64,000 bases of DNA from Mycolicibacterium hodleri (GTDB lineage: Bacteria; Actinomycetota; Actinomycetes; Mycobacteriales; Mycobacteriaceae): assembly GCF_025822245.1 (NCBI RefSeq), contig NZ_JACKTL010000056.1:1-64000 (forward strand), written 5' to 3'. This document shows positions 46,790 through 57,422 of this stretch, in pieces. Position 1 is the stretch's first letter, and every line of letters starts with the position of its first letter. The notes under the pieces are model-generated. The model was not told the origin of the DNA. It did no database searches and saw only the letters and a list, made by a program, of their open reading frames with translations. A program made the position numbers and the translations under genes.

Positions 46790-46808
46790 TCGACCGCTTC
46801 GCGGTCGA
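46790..46808 (-). terminator. Hairpin after the PKS-Pap operon, no T-run
   Basis: TCGACCGC-TTC-GCGGTCGA is a perfect 8-bp stem, 64 bp past the Pap-like stop on the minus strand. No T-run follows, so it may be a mycobacterial T-less terminator or an operator of mmpL. The rest of 46639-46872 shows nothing else. Confidence 0.45.
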
Positions 46809-46872
46809 CGAGATTCGACGTCGCGGGAGAACTGCGAGGAGCGGGCGGAGGTGAGCGAGACGCTGGCCGCGC

Positions 46873-48204
46873 CTAGATGACGGTGCCCTTGAGGCCGAAG
46901 TCGGCGAGCGTGCGGACGACCTTGTCGGCCAACCACTCCCGGGTGTTGTCCGCGCCCACTTCGTAACCCACGACGTTGAGCGACACGTTGCCGGTGACGC
47001 GTCCGGCCGCCACGACGAGTTGGCCGCCGGCCCGCTCGAGGGCGGCCCGGGTGACGCCCTGGTCGACGGGGCGGAACAGCATGAACTCGGCGTCGGTCCC
47101 GTCGGCGCGAGCCATCGCGGCGGGGATCTCTCCGAGATTGGAGCACGACACCGGAAGATCGCCGAAGATGACCTCGGCCGTGCGCCGCACGGCTCGCGTC
47201 GGCACGAACGGCGTGATGGGCAGCAGGGCGTGCTTGTCGTCGACGCCCTCGCGGACCGCGGAAAACGCTTCTCGCACAGCCGATCTGGCTACCGTCAGGT
47301 CCCCAGTCGCGGAGGTGGGATCGACGGTCGCCGTGGCAATCTGCATGGCGTTGCCGCGCCGATCCTCCGGCCCCCCGCGATCGCTCAACGCGATGAGCAG
47401 CGTGACGGCGCCGTCGGACGGTCGCGCCCGGCCCATCCGCTCCCCCAGTACGGCCCCGAAGCCGGCCAGTAGCGAGTATCCGGTGCCACCCAGATCACCG
47501 GCACGGGCGTCCCAGTCCGCGGCGTCGACCACCGCCGACACCGCGGCCAGAACCAGTGGGCCGTCCGGCCCCTCGGGCGCCGCCTGCGGCCGGGCTGCGC
47601 TCGACGCCGAGATCTGTTTCCGGCTCCGGTATGCGTACTTCGCCGCGGTGATCACGGTGCGCCCGAAGTCGGGCAGGTCGCGCGCCACCTGGCGGGCGTC
47701 TGAGGCCAGTGCAGCCCGCCGCGTCCGGGATCGTGGCAAGCGGTAGCCGAAGTCGCGCGGCGCGTCGCCGACGGCGTCGACCACGGTGCTGACCGAGGCC
47801 CCGTGGTCCAGCAGGCAGTGCGACGCCACCAGGGTCACCGCCGTCGTACCGTCGGTCATCGGCAGCACGCCCAGGTGCCATCCCGGTCCGCGGACCGGGT
47901 CGACTCGGAGCTGGGACCGCTCGTCGAGCCACGTGCCCAGCTCGCCGGGAGCGCGCGCGTCGTCGACGTCGAGGGGTGCCGCCGGCCCGGTTGCGGCAAC
48001 CCACCGATGCCGTCCGAACGGCAGAATCGACGGTTCGACGAGGCGTCCGGCAAATCCGTGCCCGACGTTTCGGTGAAAGCGCCGCAACCGCTGCATGTCG
48101 ACCGGATGGGTGTAGACCCACACGTACTGGACCAACTGGGAGCGGCCGGTCGCCTGCATCGACAGGAACGTCGCCTGGTCGATGTAGGCCAACCGGTCGC
48201 TCAC
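46873..48204 (-). CDS. Pap/condensation-like acyltransferase paralogue 1
   Basis: The protein has 443 residues. LAYIDQATFLSMQATG lies at the start, LPFGRHRWVAATGPAAPLDV, WHLGVLPMTDGTTAVTLVASHCLLDHG with H129/D133 (the HxxxD of acyltransferases; Ser and His replace the outer His and Gly), and CSNLGEIPAAMA. The C-terminal end is DFGLKGTVI. It is a close relative of the next gene and of the one at 31055. It is probably an acyltransferase acting on the PKS product or its sugar acceptor. The GTG at 48204 overlaps the preceding stop (GTGA), so the pair is co-translated. Confidence 0.75.
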   Translation of the reverse strand: MSDRLAYIDQATFLSMQATGRSQLVQYVWVYTHPVDMQRLRRFHRNVGHGFAGRLVEPSILPFGRHRWVAATGPAAPLDVDDARAPGELGTWLDERSQLRVDPVRGPGWHLGVLPMTDGTTAVTLVASHCLLDHGASVSTVVDAVGDAPRDFGYRLPRSRTRRAALASDARQVARDLPDFGRTVITAAKYAYRSRKQISASSAARPQAAPEGPDGPLVLAAVSAVVDAADWDARAGDLGGTGYSLLAGFGAVLGERMGRARPSDGAVTLLIALSDRGGPEDRRGNAMQIATATVDPTSATGDLTVARSAVREAFSAVREGVDDKHALLPITPFVPTRAVRRTAEVIFGDLPVSCSNLGEIPAAMARADGTDAEFMLFRPVDQGVTRAALERAGGQLVVAAGRVTGNVSLNVVGYEVGADNTREWLADKVVRTLADFGLKGTVI

Positions 48205-49562
48205 ACGATCACCGCGGTGAGTTCGAATTCCTCGAAGACCGCGGCCAACCGGTCGCGCAACGCCTGCTTGGTGTTCTCGGCACCGGGTTGGTAGCCGACG
48301 ACGGTGATCGTGACCTTGCCGTTCAGCCGTCCCGACACGACGGTCAACAGCCCGCTGCGCTCTTCGAGCACGCCACGGGTGATGCGTTGGTCGATGCCGC
48401 GCAGCATCACCTGCTGCGCCGGAGCGCCGCCTGGGCTGGCGACCTGGATGGGCAGGTCGCCGACGTTGGAACTGGACACCGGTTGGTCGGTGAAGCCGAA
48501 CGCCAGGTCCGCGCTGTGCCGAACGGCCACCTTGGGCACGAACGGGTTCAGCGGCAGCAGGGCCAACGCCTCGTCCGGCTTCTCCCGCATCACCTTGAGC
48601 GCCTCGCGCACCGCGGTGCGGGTGTCGGTCAGATCCTTGGCGACGTGCGTCGGGTCGACGCGGACGTACGCCAACTTGACCGCGTTGGCCCTGGTGTCCT
48701 CCAGGGTGCGGTCGTTGATCGGAACGATCAGCCCGACCGTGCCGTCGGCGGCCAGCGCCCGGCCCTGGTGTACCGCGAGCCGGGCCGCGAGACCGGCCTG
48801 CAGTGAATGGCCGTTGCCACCAAGCGCTTCCGCGCGTGCATCCCACTTCGCCAGGTCGACGAACGCCGAGATGGCGGGCACGATCACCGTCTCGCCCGGA
48901 CGGCTCACCGCGGCGCGCTTCGGCGCCGACGGGGGTGCGTCCGAAGTCTTCCGCTTGGCCCGGAGGAACTTGGCCGCGGCGACCAGGGTCCGCCCCAGCT
49001 CGGGGAGGTCGCGCACCGTCTGACGGGTGTCGGCAAGCAAGGCCTGGCGCCGGGTGCGTGACCTGGGCAACGGATAACCCAGGTCGCGGCGGGCACCCAT
49101 GACGGCTTCGAAGACCGACAGGAAGGCCGCCCCGCCGTCGCCGATGCAGTGGGAACCGACCAGGGTGACCGCGGTCGACCCGTCGGTCAGCGGCTGCACG
49201 GCCATGTGCCAGGCGGGGCCATGCTCCGGGTCGATCGGCAGCTGCGCCCGTTCGTCGATCCAGTCGCTGAGCTCGGCCCGTGGCCGGGGCGTGACCGCCA
49301 CGTCCAGCGGGGCGGCGGGCCCCAGCGACGACACCCAGCGGTGCCGGCCGAACGGCAGCACCGACGGCTCGATCAGCCTGCCGGCCAGGCCGAATCCGAA
49401 GTCCTGGTGAGAGCGCCGCAGTTCATCCCAGTTCGGGGCGTCCTCGTAGACCCAGACCATTTGCATGGCGGCGGACTGTCCGGTGGCGCGCAGACCGAGG
49501 AACAGCGCCTGGTCGACGTGGTCGAGCAGGGAGTCGGTGCCCGGCCGAGTCTCCGTCGGCAC
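48201..49562 (-). CDS. Pap/condensation-like acyltransferase paralogue 2
   Basis: The protein has 453 residues, LLDHVDQALFLGLRATG at the start, and LVGSHCIGDGGAAF with H138, D142 and G143. It is the best-preserved HxxxDG of the three paralogues. FTDQPVSSSNVGDLP and GYQPGAENTKQALRDRLAAVFEEF follow. The start is the GTG at 49562, 6 bp after the papA stop. Two tandem, non-identical copies suggest two different acylation steps or a heterodimer; this is inference. Confidence 0.77.
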   Translation of the reverse strand: MPTETRPGTDSLLDHVDQALFLGLRATGQSAAMQMVWVYEDAPNWDELRRSHQDFGFGLAGRLIEPSVLPFGRHRWVSSLGPAAPLDVAVTPRPRAELSDWIDERAQLPIDPEHGPAWHMAVQPLTDGSTAVTLVGSHCIGDGGAAFLSVFEAVMGARRDLGYPLPRSRTRRQALLADTRQTVRDLPELGRTLVAAAKFLRAKRKTSDAPPSAPKRAAVSRPGETVIVPAISAFVDLAKWDARAEALGGNGHSLQAGLAARLAVHQGRALAADGTVGLIVPINDRTLEDTRANAVKLAYVRVDPTHVAKDLTDTRTAVREALKVMREKPDEALALLPLNPFVPKVAVRHSADLAFGFTDQPVSSSNVGDLPIQVASPGGAPAQQVMLRGIDQRITRGVLEERSGLLTVVSGRLNGKVTITVVGYQPGAENTKQALRDRLAAVFEEFELTAVIV

Positions 49563-49568
49563 CCGGGG

Positions 49569-51059
49569 TCAGCCCTTGGCCATCGGCAACAGCGGCTCAC
49601 GATCGCGAACGGCGTTGCGGTGCAGTGCCTCCCCGTGCCGCACGTGACCACGACTGGGTGCTGCCATCGCACCGTCGGCGACGCTCAGGTACACCGCGAC
49701 CATGGCCGCCAGGTAGCGGTCCACGGACTCCCGGGCGATGGGGTTGTCCGGGAACGCCACGGTCACCGAGGTCTCCCGCTCGCCGCGGTTGACCCACAAC
49801 CCGATTTGGTAGGCGGAGCGGGCGTCGCTGAAGACCCTGCCGTTCATCCGCTCCCATTCGGCGATGATGCTCGGCGAGAGCGGCGGCAGACCGGCGTCGA
49901 GGAACGACACCATCGGCACCCCGGGGTCCGGCGCGCGCAGCCCGTGCTTCCCGTCGGCCAGTTCGAGCACGCGGTCGAAGGGGATGGGGCCCAACGACAT
50001 CCGACCGTCGAACGAGCGTTGCGCCGCGCGGGCGGTGTCGCCGAAGGACGTGGGGTCGACGGCCACCGAGACGGGAACCACGCCCGTGAACCACCCGGTC
50101 GTCTGGAACTCCTCGGGCGTCGACCGCGTCGTGGTCGGCGTGATCACGTGGTAGTCCGTCGAACCCGTGAGCGCCTCCTGCGCCATGGCCGCGCACGCGA
50201 AGACGCCACCGATGAAGCGAGCACCGGCCGCGGTGCAGGCGGCCTCGAACCGGTCCGACTGCTGCTTGTCCAGCAGCCGCACCGTCACCAGGTCACCGGT
50301 CTTGGACCACGGCGGATCGCCGAGCGGGAACGGAAAGTGCGGCAGCGTGCCGTCGTTGCACTCCGCGAAGCGGATCCACTCCCGCACCTCCGGCGACTCC
50401 AGCGTCAGGCCGGACAGCAGCGCGTTCTGCCGGACGCAGTACTCGTCGTAGCTGCCCGCCGCGGGAAGCGGGATCGGACCCGCTCCGCTGACCAGGGCCG
50501 CGTACATCATGTGGATCTCGACGAGCACCAGACCCATGAACATCGCGTCGGTGTGCACGTGGTCGACGCTGATGTAGAAGGTGAAGTGGTCGGCGCGCTG
50601 AATGATGCCGAACGAGAAGCAATCCCACTGCAGCGGATTGGGCGTGCCGAGCACGTGCTCGCGCCACTCGTTCGCCGTCATCTCGCCGTACTTGGTGGGC
50701 ACGAACGCGATGTCACGCGGGTTGGCCACGGTCCGGCGCACGATCTGGCCGTCGTCGGCCATCTCGAACCAGCTGTGGTAGGTGTCGTGGCGGCGCAGGT
50801 ACGCGGTAATGACGTGAGACATCGCGCGAAGGTCACACTGGCCCGGCATGTCCCACGCGGGGATGTTGAGCCGCGCCATGTCGCTGCCCTTGGACAGGTG
50901 GTCCAGGTAGCCGCGAATGTGCTGAGCCTGCTGATAGCTGGGCGGCACGGCACTCACCGGAGCGTTCATCACCTTGGCCCGGCTGGCGGGCGACGGGTGC
51001 CAGGACACCACGTCACCGGATGCCCCGATCCAGTCATGGATCGCCTTGATCGCAACCAT
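49569..51059 (-). CDS. Polyketide-associated acyltransferase (PapA3/PapA4-like)
   Basis: The protein has 496 residues. The condensation-type fold begins with IHDWIGASGDVVSWHPSPAS; the catalytic motif is SVDHVHTDAM (H167, D171), and the TGWFTGVVPVSVAV segment lies near residue 327. PapA1-4 proteins move PKS-bound acyl chains onto trehalose or to acyltrehaloses. The ATG at 51059 has GGAGAG 5 nt upstream. It is directly downstream of the PKS, as papA4 is of pks5, which supports acyltrehalose/LOS synthesis. Confidence 0.9.
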   Translation of the reverse strand: MVAIKAIHDWIGASGDVVSWHPSPASRAKVMNAPVSAVPPSYQQAQHIRGYLDHLSKGSDMARLNIPAWDMPGQCDLRAMSHVITAYLRRHDTYHSWFEMADDGQIVRRTVANPRDIAFVPTKYGEMTANEWREHVLGTPNPLQWDCFSFGIIQRADHFTFYISVDHVHTDAMFMGLVLVEIHMMYAALVSGAGPIPLPAAGSYDEYCVRQNALLSGLTLESPEVREWIRFAECNDGTLPHFPFPLGDPPWSKTGDLVTVRLLDKQQSDRFEAACTAAGARFIGGVFACAAMAQEALTGSTDYHVITPTTTRSTPEEFQTTGWFTGVVPVSVAVDPTSFGDTARAAQRSFDGRMSLGPIPFDRVLELADGKHGLRAPDPGVPMVSFLDAGLPPLSPSIIAEWERMNGRVFSDARSAYQIGLWVNRGERETSVTVAFPDNPIARESVDRYLAAMVAVYLSVADGAMAAPSRGHVRHGEALHRNAVRDREPLLPMAKG

Positions 51060-51118
51060 CTATCTCTCCCCTGGTCCTGAAACTTCGGTGAGCGACGTCA
51101 TCGGCGCTGATTCGATGG

Positions 51119-54100
51119 TCATGGCGACACCGCCGGAGCAGCGGCGGAGTCGACGTCGAGATCCACGGCGATCATCTCACTGAGTCGCTCGGCGAGACCG
51201 CGCACCGTGGTGACGTCGGTCGAGCCGATCCGCACGCCGGTCTCGGACTCCAGCCGGGTGCGCAACTCCAACGTCCCGAGGGAGTCTAGGCCGTACTCCG
51301 ACAGCGGCCGGTCCGCGTCGACCGAACGCCGCAGAATCAGGCTCATCTCCTCCGAGATCAGGCGGCGGACTCGGGCGGCCCACTCCTCGCGCGGCAGCAG
51401 CCGCAGCTCCTCGAGGAACTCGCTCGACCCCGTCCGGTCCTGGCCCATCGACGCGAACGCCTCGGCGAACGGACTGGTCTGCGCGAACGCGGTCAGCCAC
51501 GCCGCGCCTGCCACCGGGGCGTAGCCGCTGTACACCCGGGTGTGACGCATCAGGGTGTCGAAGGCGTACGCACCGTCCTCGGGGGCAATGGCCATGCCCT
51601 CGTTGTCGGCCATGGCCTGGCCGGCGCCGATCTGCGCCCACGCCCCCCACGCCACCACCTGGGCGGGCAGGTCCTGGGCGCGGCGCCACCGCGCGAAGGA
51701 GTCCAGCCAGCTGTTGGCGGCTGCATAGGCGCCCTGTCCCGGCGAACCCACCATGGCGGCGGCCGACGAGAAGCAGCAGAACCAGTCCAGTGACGCGGTG
51801 GCGGTGGCTTCGTGAAGTCGCCATGCGCCCATCGCCTTGGGCGCCCAGTCCCGGTCGATCAGTTCGTCGGTGATGTTCCCGAGCGTGGCGTCCTCGATGA
51901 CCGCGGCGGCATGCAGCACGCCGCGCAGCGGGATCCCCGTCGCGGTCGCCGCGGCGACCATTCGGGCCGCCGTCGCCGCTTCGGACACGTCGCCGAGTTC
52001 GACCTCGACCTCGGTGCCCGACTTGCGGAGCCGCTCGATGACGCGCTGCGTCTCCGGCTTCGGCGCCGACCGACCGTTGAGGATGATGCGGCCACAACCG
52101 GCCGCCGCCATCTTCTCGGCAAGGAACAGTCCGAGGCCGCCCAGTCCGCCGGTGACGACGTACGCGCCGTCGGAGCGGAACGCCGGCGCCCGGTCGGCGG
52201 GCACGACGGCGGCGAACTGACCCGTGCGCGGTACGTCGAGCACCAGCTTGCCGGTGTGTTCGGCGGCACCCATCGCGCGAATCGCGTTGGCGCCGTTGGC
52301 CAACGGGTAGTGCGTGGTCTGCGGTGGCGGCAGCACGCCGTCGGCGATCTGCTGGTAGACGACCTCGAGAAGGCTCCGCAGCGTGTCCGGTGCGACGAGG
52401 GTCAGCAGGGCGAGGTCCACCGCGTAGAACGACAGGTTCCGGCGGAACGGGAACAGCCCCATCTTGGTGTCGCCGTAGATGTCGCGCTTGCCGATCTCGA
52501 CGAACCGGCCGCCGAAGGTCAGCAACTCCAGCCCAGCCCGCTGTGCCGCACCGGGCAACGAGTTCAGCACGACGTCGACCCCGTAGCCGTCGGTGTCGCG
52601 CCGGATCTCGTCGGCGAACTTGGTGCTGCGCGAGTCGTAGACGTGCGTTACGCCCATGTCGGCCAGCATCTTCCGACGATCCGGGCTGCCGGCGGTGGCG
52701 TAGATCTCTGCCCCGGCGGCCTGTGCGATGGCCACGGCGGCCTGACCGACGCCGCCGGTGGCGGAATGGATCAGCACCTTGTCGCCCGAGCTGATCCTGG
52801 CGAGGTTGTGCAGCGAGTACCACGCGGTGGCGTGCGCGCTGGGAACCGCGGCGGCGGTGGCGTCCGGCAGTTCGGCGGGGATGCGAACCGCGAGGTTCGC
52901 ATCGCAGGTGACGAACGTGCACCATGCGCCGGTGGCCGAGATGCCCGCGACGCGGTCACCGATCTCGTGGTCGGTCACACCCGCACCGACGGCCGTCACC
53001 ACGCCGGCGAAGTCCGCACCCAGTTGGGGCATGCGACCTTCGAAGGACGGGTAGCGACCGTAGGCGACCAGGACGTCGGCGAAGTTCAGGTTCGACGCCG
53101 ACACGGCCACTTCGATCTGGCCGGGTCCCGGTGGGATCCGTTCGTAGCTGACCAGTTCGGCCGATTGCAGGTCTCCAGGGGTGCGGATCTGCAGCCGCAT
53201 GCCGTCGCGGTCGGGGTGCACCACGGTGCTGTGGCGTTCCTCGGGCTGCAGCGGCGTGACGTTGAGGCGGGCGGTGAAGTAGTGACCGTCGCGCCAGGCC
53301 GTCTCGTCCTCGTCGGACAACGACAGCAGTTCGGCGCCGACCAGCTTCACGTCGGTGGCGTCGTCGACGTCGATCTGGGTGGGCCGCATCCGCGGGTGTT
53401 CCATCCCGATGACTCGGACGAGTCCACGCAGGCCGCCCTGGGCGAGGTTTGGCACCTCACCGGGGAGCACCGTCTGCGCGCCCCTGGTGAGCACGAACAG
53501 CCGCGGCGGTTCGCCGGCGACGTCGGGCAGCACCTTGGTCACGCGGACGAGGTGACGGACGTGGTCCGCTCCGTCGGCGACCAGGTCGGCCTCGGCGGTC
53601 CGCGGGTCCTGGATCACCACGACGCCCGCGCTGGGCCGGGCGACGAGCGTCCGGCGCAGCAACTCGGCGCAGGCGGCGTGATCGCCGTCGGCCGTCCACG
53701 TCATCGCGGTGACGTCGGCCTCGCCGGCCTTCAGCACGTCGGCGAGTTGGTGGGCCAGCATGTCGGGCTCGTCGGACGTGCTGAGCAGGATCCAGTGCCC
53801 GTGCCCGACTACGTCGGTGGCGGGCAGTTCCTGACGACGCCAGTCGATGGTCAGCAGCCGCTCGTTGAGCCGCTTGTCGCGCAGTCCCTGCTCCGACACG
53901 CCGGTACCCAGGCGAAGGCCGGCCACGGTCAGCACGACCGCACCGTGCTCGTCGAGCACCTCGACGTCGACCTCGACCGAACCGGCACTGGCGTTCACCA
54001 GCTGCACGTAGCAGTAGTGGGCGTTGCGGGTCGACGCATGCGCCCGCAGCCGCCGCACCCCGAGCGGCAGCATCAGCGTGCCGGTGGCGTCGGTGTGGAG

Positions 54101-57100
54101 GTCGGGGTGCGCACCCACGGCCTGGAAGCAGACGTCCAGCAGCGCGGGGTGGATCCCGTAGGCGCCCTGCTGCGACCGGATGGAGCCGGGCAGCGCCACC
54201 TCGGCGAACACGGAGCCGCCGGGGCCCTGGGTGGTGTGCGCGGCCACGAGACCCGTGAACGCCGGTCCGTACTGGATGCCTCTGGCGTCGTACCAGTCGC
54301 GCATCTCGGCCCCGCTGAGTTCCACGGGGTGCTCGGCCCGGAGTGCGGCGACGTCGTAGGTGGCTGGGTCGGCGGAGTCTTCGGCGGTGTGCAGCACGGC
54401 GGTGGCCCGCCGGATCTCCTCGCCCTCGAGTCGGGTGGTCACCTGGAAGTCGGTCATGCCGTCCGCGGTGAGCGAGGCCACCGCCGAGATCGGCGTCTCG
54501 GACTCGAGCAGCAGCAGCTCCTCGAACACGATGTCGCGGGCTTCGGACGCGTCGCCGAAGACGGTGCGGGCCGCCGCGATGGCCATCTCGCAGTACGCCG
54601 TGCCGGGCAGGGCGGCGACGCCGTGCACCTGGTGGTCGGCGAGCCACGGCTGGGCGTCGGTGCCGACGTCGGACTGCCACACGTGGCGTTCCGGCTCCTC
54701 GGGCAGCCGAACGTGCGCACCGAGCAGCGGATGGACGGCAAGGGTGGACGTGCCCTGCTCCTGGCCGTCCCTGGTGAGCATCAGGCGCGGGTGGTGGAAC
54801 GTCGGCAGGGGTGCGTCGACGAGCGCGCCGACGGGCCACAGCGCGGCGTAGTCGACCGCGGCACCGGCACCGTGTAGCGCGGCAACGAAACCGCGGAGTC
54901 CGCTGGGCAGCTCCTGCTCGCGTCGCAAGCTGGCCAGGGCCGCGAGGCGGACGTCGAGGCTGCGGGCGTTCTGGTCCACCGCGTAGGTCAGCAGCGGGTG
55001 CGGCGAGAGTTCCCCGAACACGCGGTAGCCGTCTTCGAGGGCGGCCTGGACCGCGGCGGCGAAGCGGACCGCATGCCGCAGGTTGTCGGCCCAGTAGTAC
55101 GCGTCGAAGTCGGCGGGGTCCCGGGGGTCATACAGCGTCGACGAGTAGTACGGCACCGTCGGCTCGTTCGGCTCGATGTCCTGCAACGCCTCGGTCAGCT
55201 CGTCGAGGATCGGGTCGACCTGCGGGGAGTGCGATGCGACGTCGACGGCGATTTCGCGGGCCATGATGCCCGCGTGCTTCCCATTCGGCGGCCAGCTTGC
55301 GCACCGACTCCTTGGCGCCACCGACCACCGCGGACTGCGGGGAGGCCACGACCGAGAGCACGACGTCGTTGACGCCACGCGCCGCGAGTTCGGACAGCAC
55401 CTGCTGGGCGGGCAGTTCGACCGACGCCATGGCACCGGACCCGTCGAGGGTGGCCATCAGGCGGGACCGGCGGCAGATGACCTTGACGCCGTCCTCCAGC
55501 GAGAGCGCTTCGGAGACGACGGCGGCGGCGACCTCCCCCATGGAGTGGCCGATCACCGCGCCGGGCACGACGCCGTAGGACTTCATCGTGGCGGCCAACG
55601 CCACCTGAACGGCGAACACGGTGGGCTGCACGTTGTCCATGCCGGTCACGACGTCGGCCGAGGTCATGGCCTCGGTGACCGAGAACCCGGATTCGGCGGC
55701 GATCAGAGGTTCGATCTCCGCGACGGTCTTGGCGAACACCGGTTCGGAGGCGAGCAGGGCCGAGCCCATGCCCGCCCACTGCGACCCATGCCCGGAGAAC
55801 ACCCAGACCGGGCCGCGGTCGCCCTTGCCGACCGCGGCTTCGTACGGGTCGTCACCGTCGGCGACGCGGCGGAGTTCGGCGACGAGCTCGGCATGATCGT
55901 TCGCGAGGACGACCGTGCGGACGGGGCGATGAGCGCGTCGGCGAGCGAGCGTGTACGCGAGGTCGGACAGGTCCGTCTTGGAGTCCTCGTCGGTCTGGCT
56001 CTCGATCCAGTCGGCGAGCCTGCCTGCCGTGCGCCGCAGCTCCTCGGGCGTCGTGGCGGACAGCGGGAACAGCGTGGGACCGGCCAGCTCGGGTGTCGTC
56101 GTCGAGTCGACGGTGCGGGTCGCCTGGGCGGCGGGTGCCTGCTCGAGGACGGCGTGCACGTTCGTTCCGGACAGGCCGTAGGACGACACGGCGGCGCGCC
56201 GCGGGTGGTCGCCCTCGACCGGCCACGGGGTTTCCTCAATGGGGATGAAGAGGTTGGACTCGATGCTGGCGATCTCGTCCGGCATCTCGGTGAAGTGCAG
56301 GTTCTTCGGAACCACGCCGTGTTGCAGCGACAGAATCGCCTTCATCAGCCCGACCGCGCCCGACGCGGACTGGCCGTGCCCGAAGTTGGTCTTCACCGAT
56401 CCGAGCGCAACCGGCCCGGACTTGCCGTAGACGGCCGCCAGGCTGGCGAATTCGATCGGGTCGCCGACCGGCGTTCCGGTGCCGTGAGCCTCGACCATGC
56501 CGATGGTGGCGGGGTCGACGTGACCCGCCGCCAGGGCTGCCTCGTAGACCTTGGTCTGCGCGTCCCGCGACGGGGTGGCGATGTTGACCGTGTGACCGTC
56601 CTGGTTGGCCGCCGTCCCGCGGATGACTGCCAACACGTTGTCACCGTCGGCGAGCGCGTCGTCGAGGCGCTTGAGCATCAGCACTGCGGACGCCTCGCCG
56701 GAGACGAAGCCGTCCGCGTGCACGTCGAAGGCGTGGCAGGTGCCAGTAGCGGACAACATGCCCTGCGCAGAGCCGGAGGACATCTTGCGGGGTTCCAGCA
56801 TGATGGAGACGCCGCCGGCCAGGGCCATGTCGCTCTCGCGGTCGTCCAGGCTGCGGCACGCCATGTGCACGGCGAGCAAGCTCGACGAGCAGGCCGAGTC
56901 GACGGTGAACGCGGGACCGTGCACGCCGAGGTGGTAGGCGATGCGCCCCGAGGCCAAGCTGAAGTTGCTGCCGGTGAATCCGTACGGACCCTCGACGGCG
57001 TTGGCGTCGGCGGCGAGCAGTTGATAGTCCTGGTGGGTCATCCCCATGAAGACGCCGGTCAGCGAGCTCGCGATGGTCGCGGGGTCGATGCCTGCGTGTT

Positions 57101-57422
57101 CGACGGCTTCCCACGCGGTCTCCAGGAGGAGGCGCTGCTGGGGGTCGATCGCGATCGCTTCGCGCTCGTTGATGTTGAAGAAGTCGGCGTCGAATCCGGC
57201 GACGTCGTCGATGAACGCGCCCCACTTGGAGACGGACCGTCCTGGCACACCGGGCTCCGGGTCGAAGTACTCCTCGGCGTCCCAGCGATCCAGCGGAACC
57301 GTCGTCACCGCGTTGACGCCGCGCAACAACGCAGCCCACAGACCCGCTGGCGAGTCGATGCCACCGGGAAGACGGCACCCCATGCCGATCACGGCTATTG
57401 GGGAGACCGGTGTCTCTGCCAC
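51119..57422 (-). pseudogene. pks5: Type I PKS (MAS/Pks5-like), broken by a one-base frameshift
   Basis: When rejoined, it is ~2100 residues: KS ~5-430 (C178 in DSACSSS, EAHGTGT, NFGHGQSASG), AT ~535-830 (GHSMGE, Ser ~627), DH ~880-1170 (HQVHGVAALP, His ~930), ER ~1390-1720 (SATGGVGQAA), KR ~1740-1930 (VTGGLGGLG), ACP ~2010-2085 (YGLDSL, Ser ~2046). This full reducing set, with VASH in the AT, fits methylmalonyl use and methyl-branched acids. The upstream frame fails after EWEARG; removing one G at 55269-55271 gives ARGIMAREIAVDVASHS. It is a base-call error or a recent inactivation. The start is the GTG at 57422. No thioesterase is present. Confidence 0.9.

Noticed and set aside
51812..54877. 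A 1021-codon open frame antisense to the PKS
   Set aside because: It is a GC-rich mirror frame of a clearly coding PKS; its product is low-complexity Arg/Gly/Val/His text with no motif.
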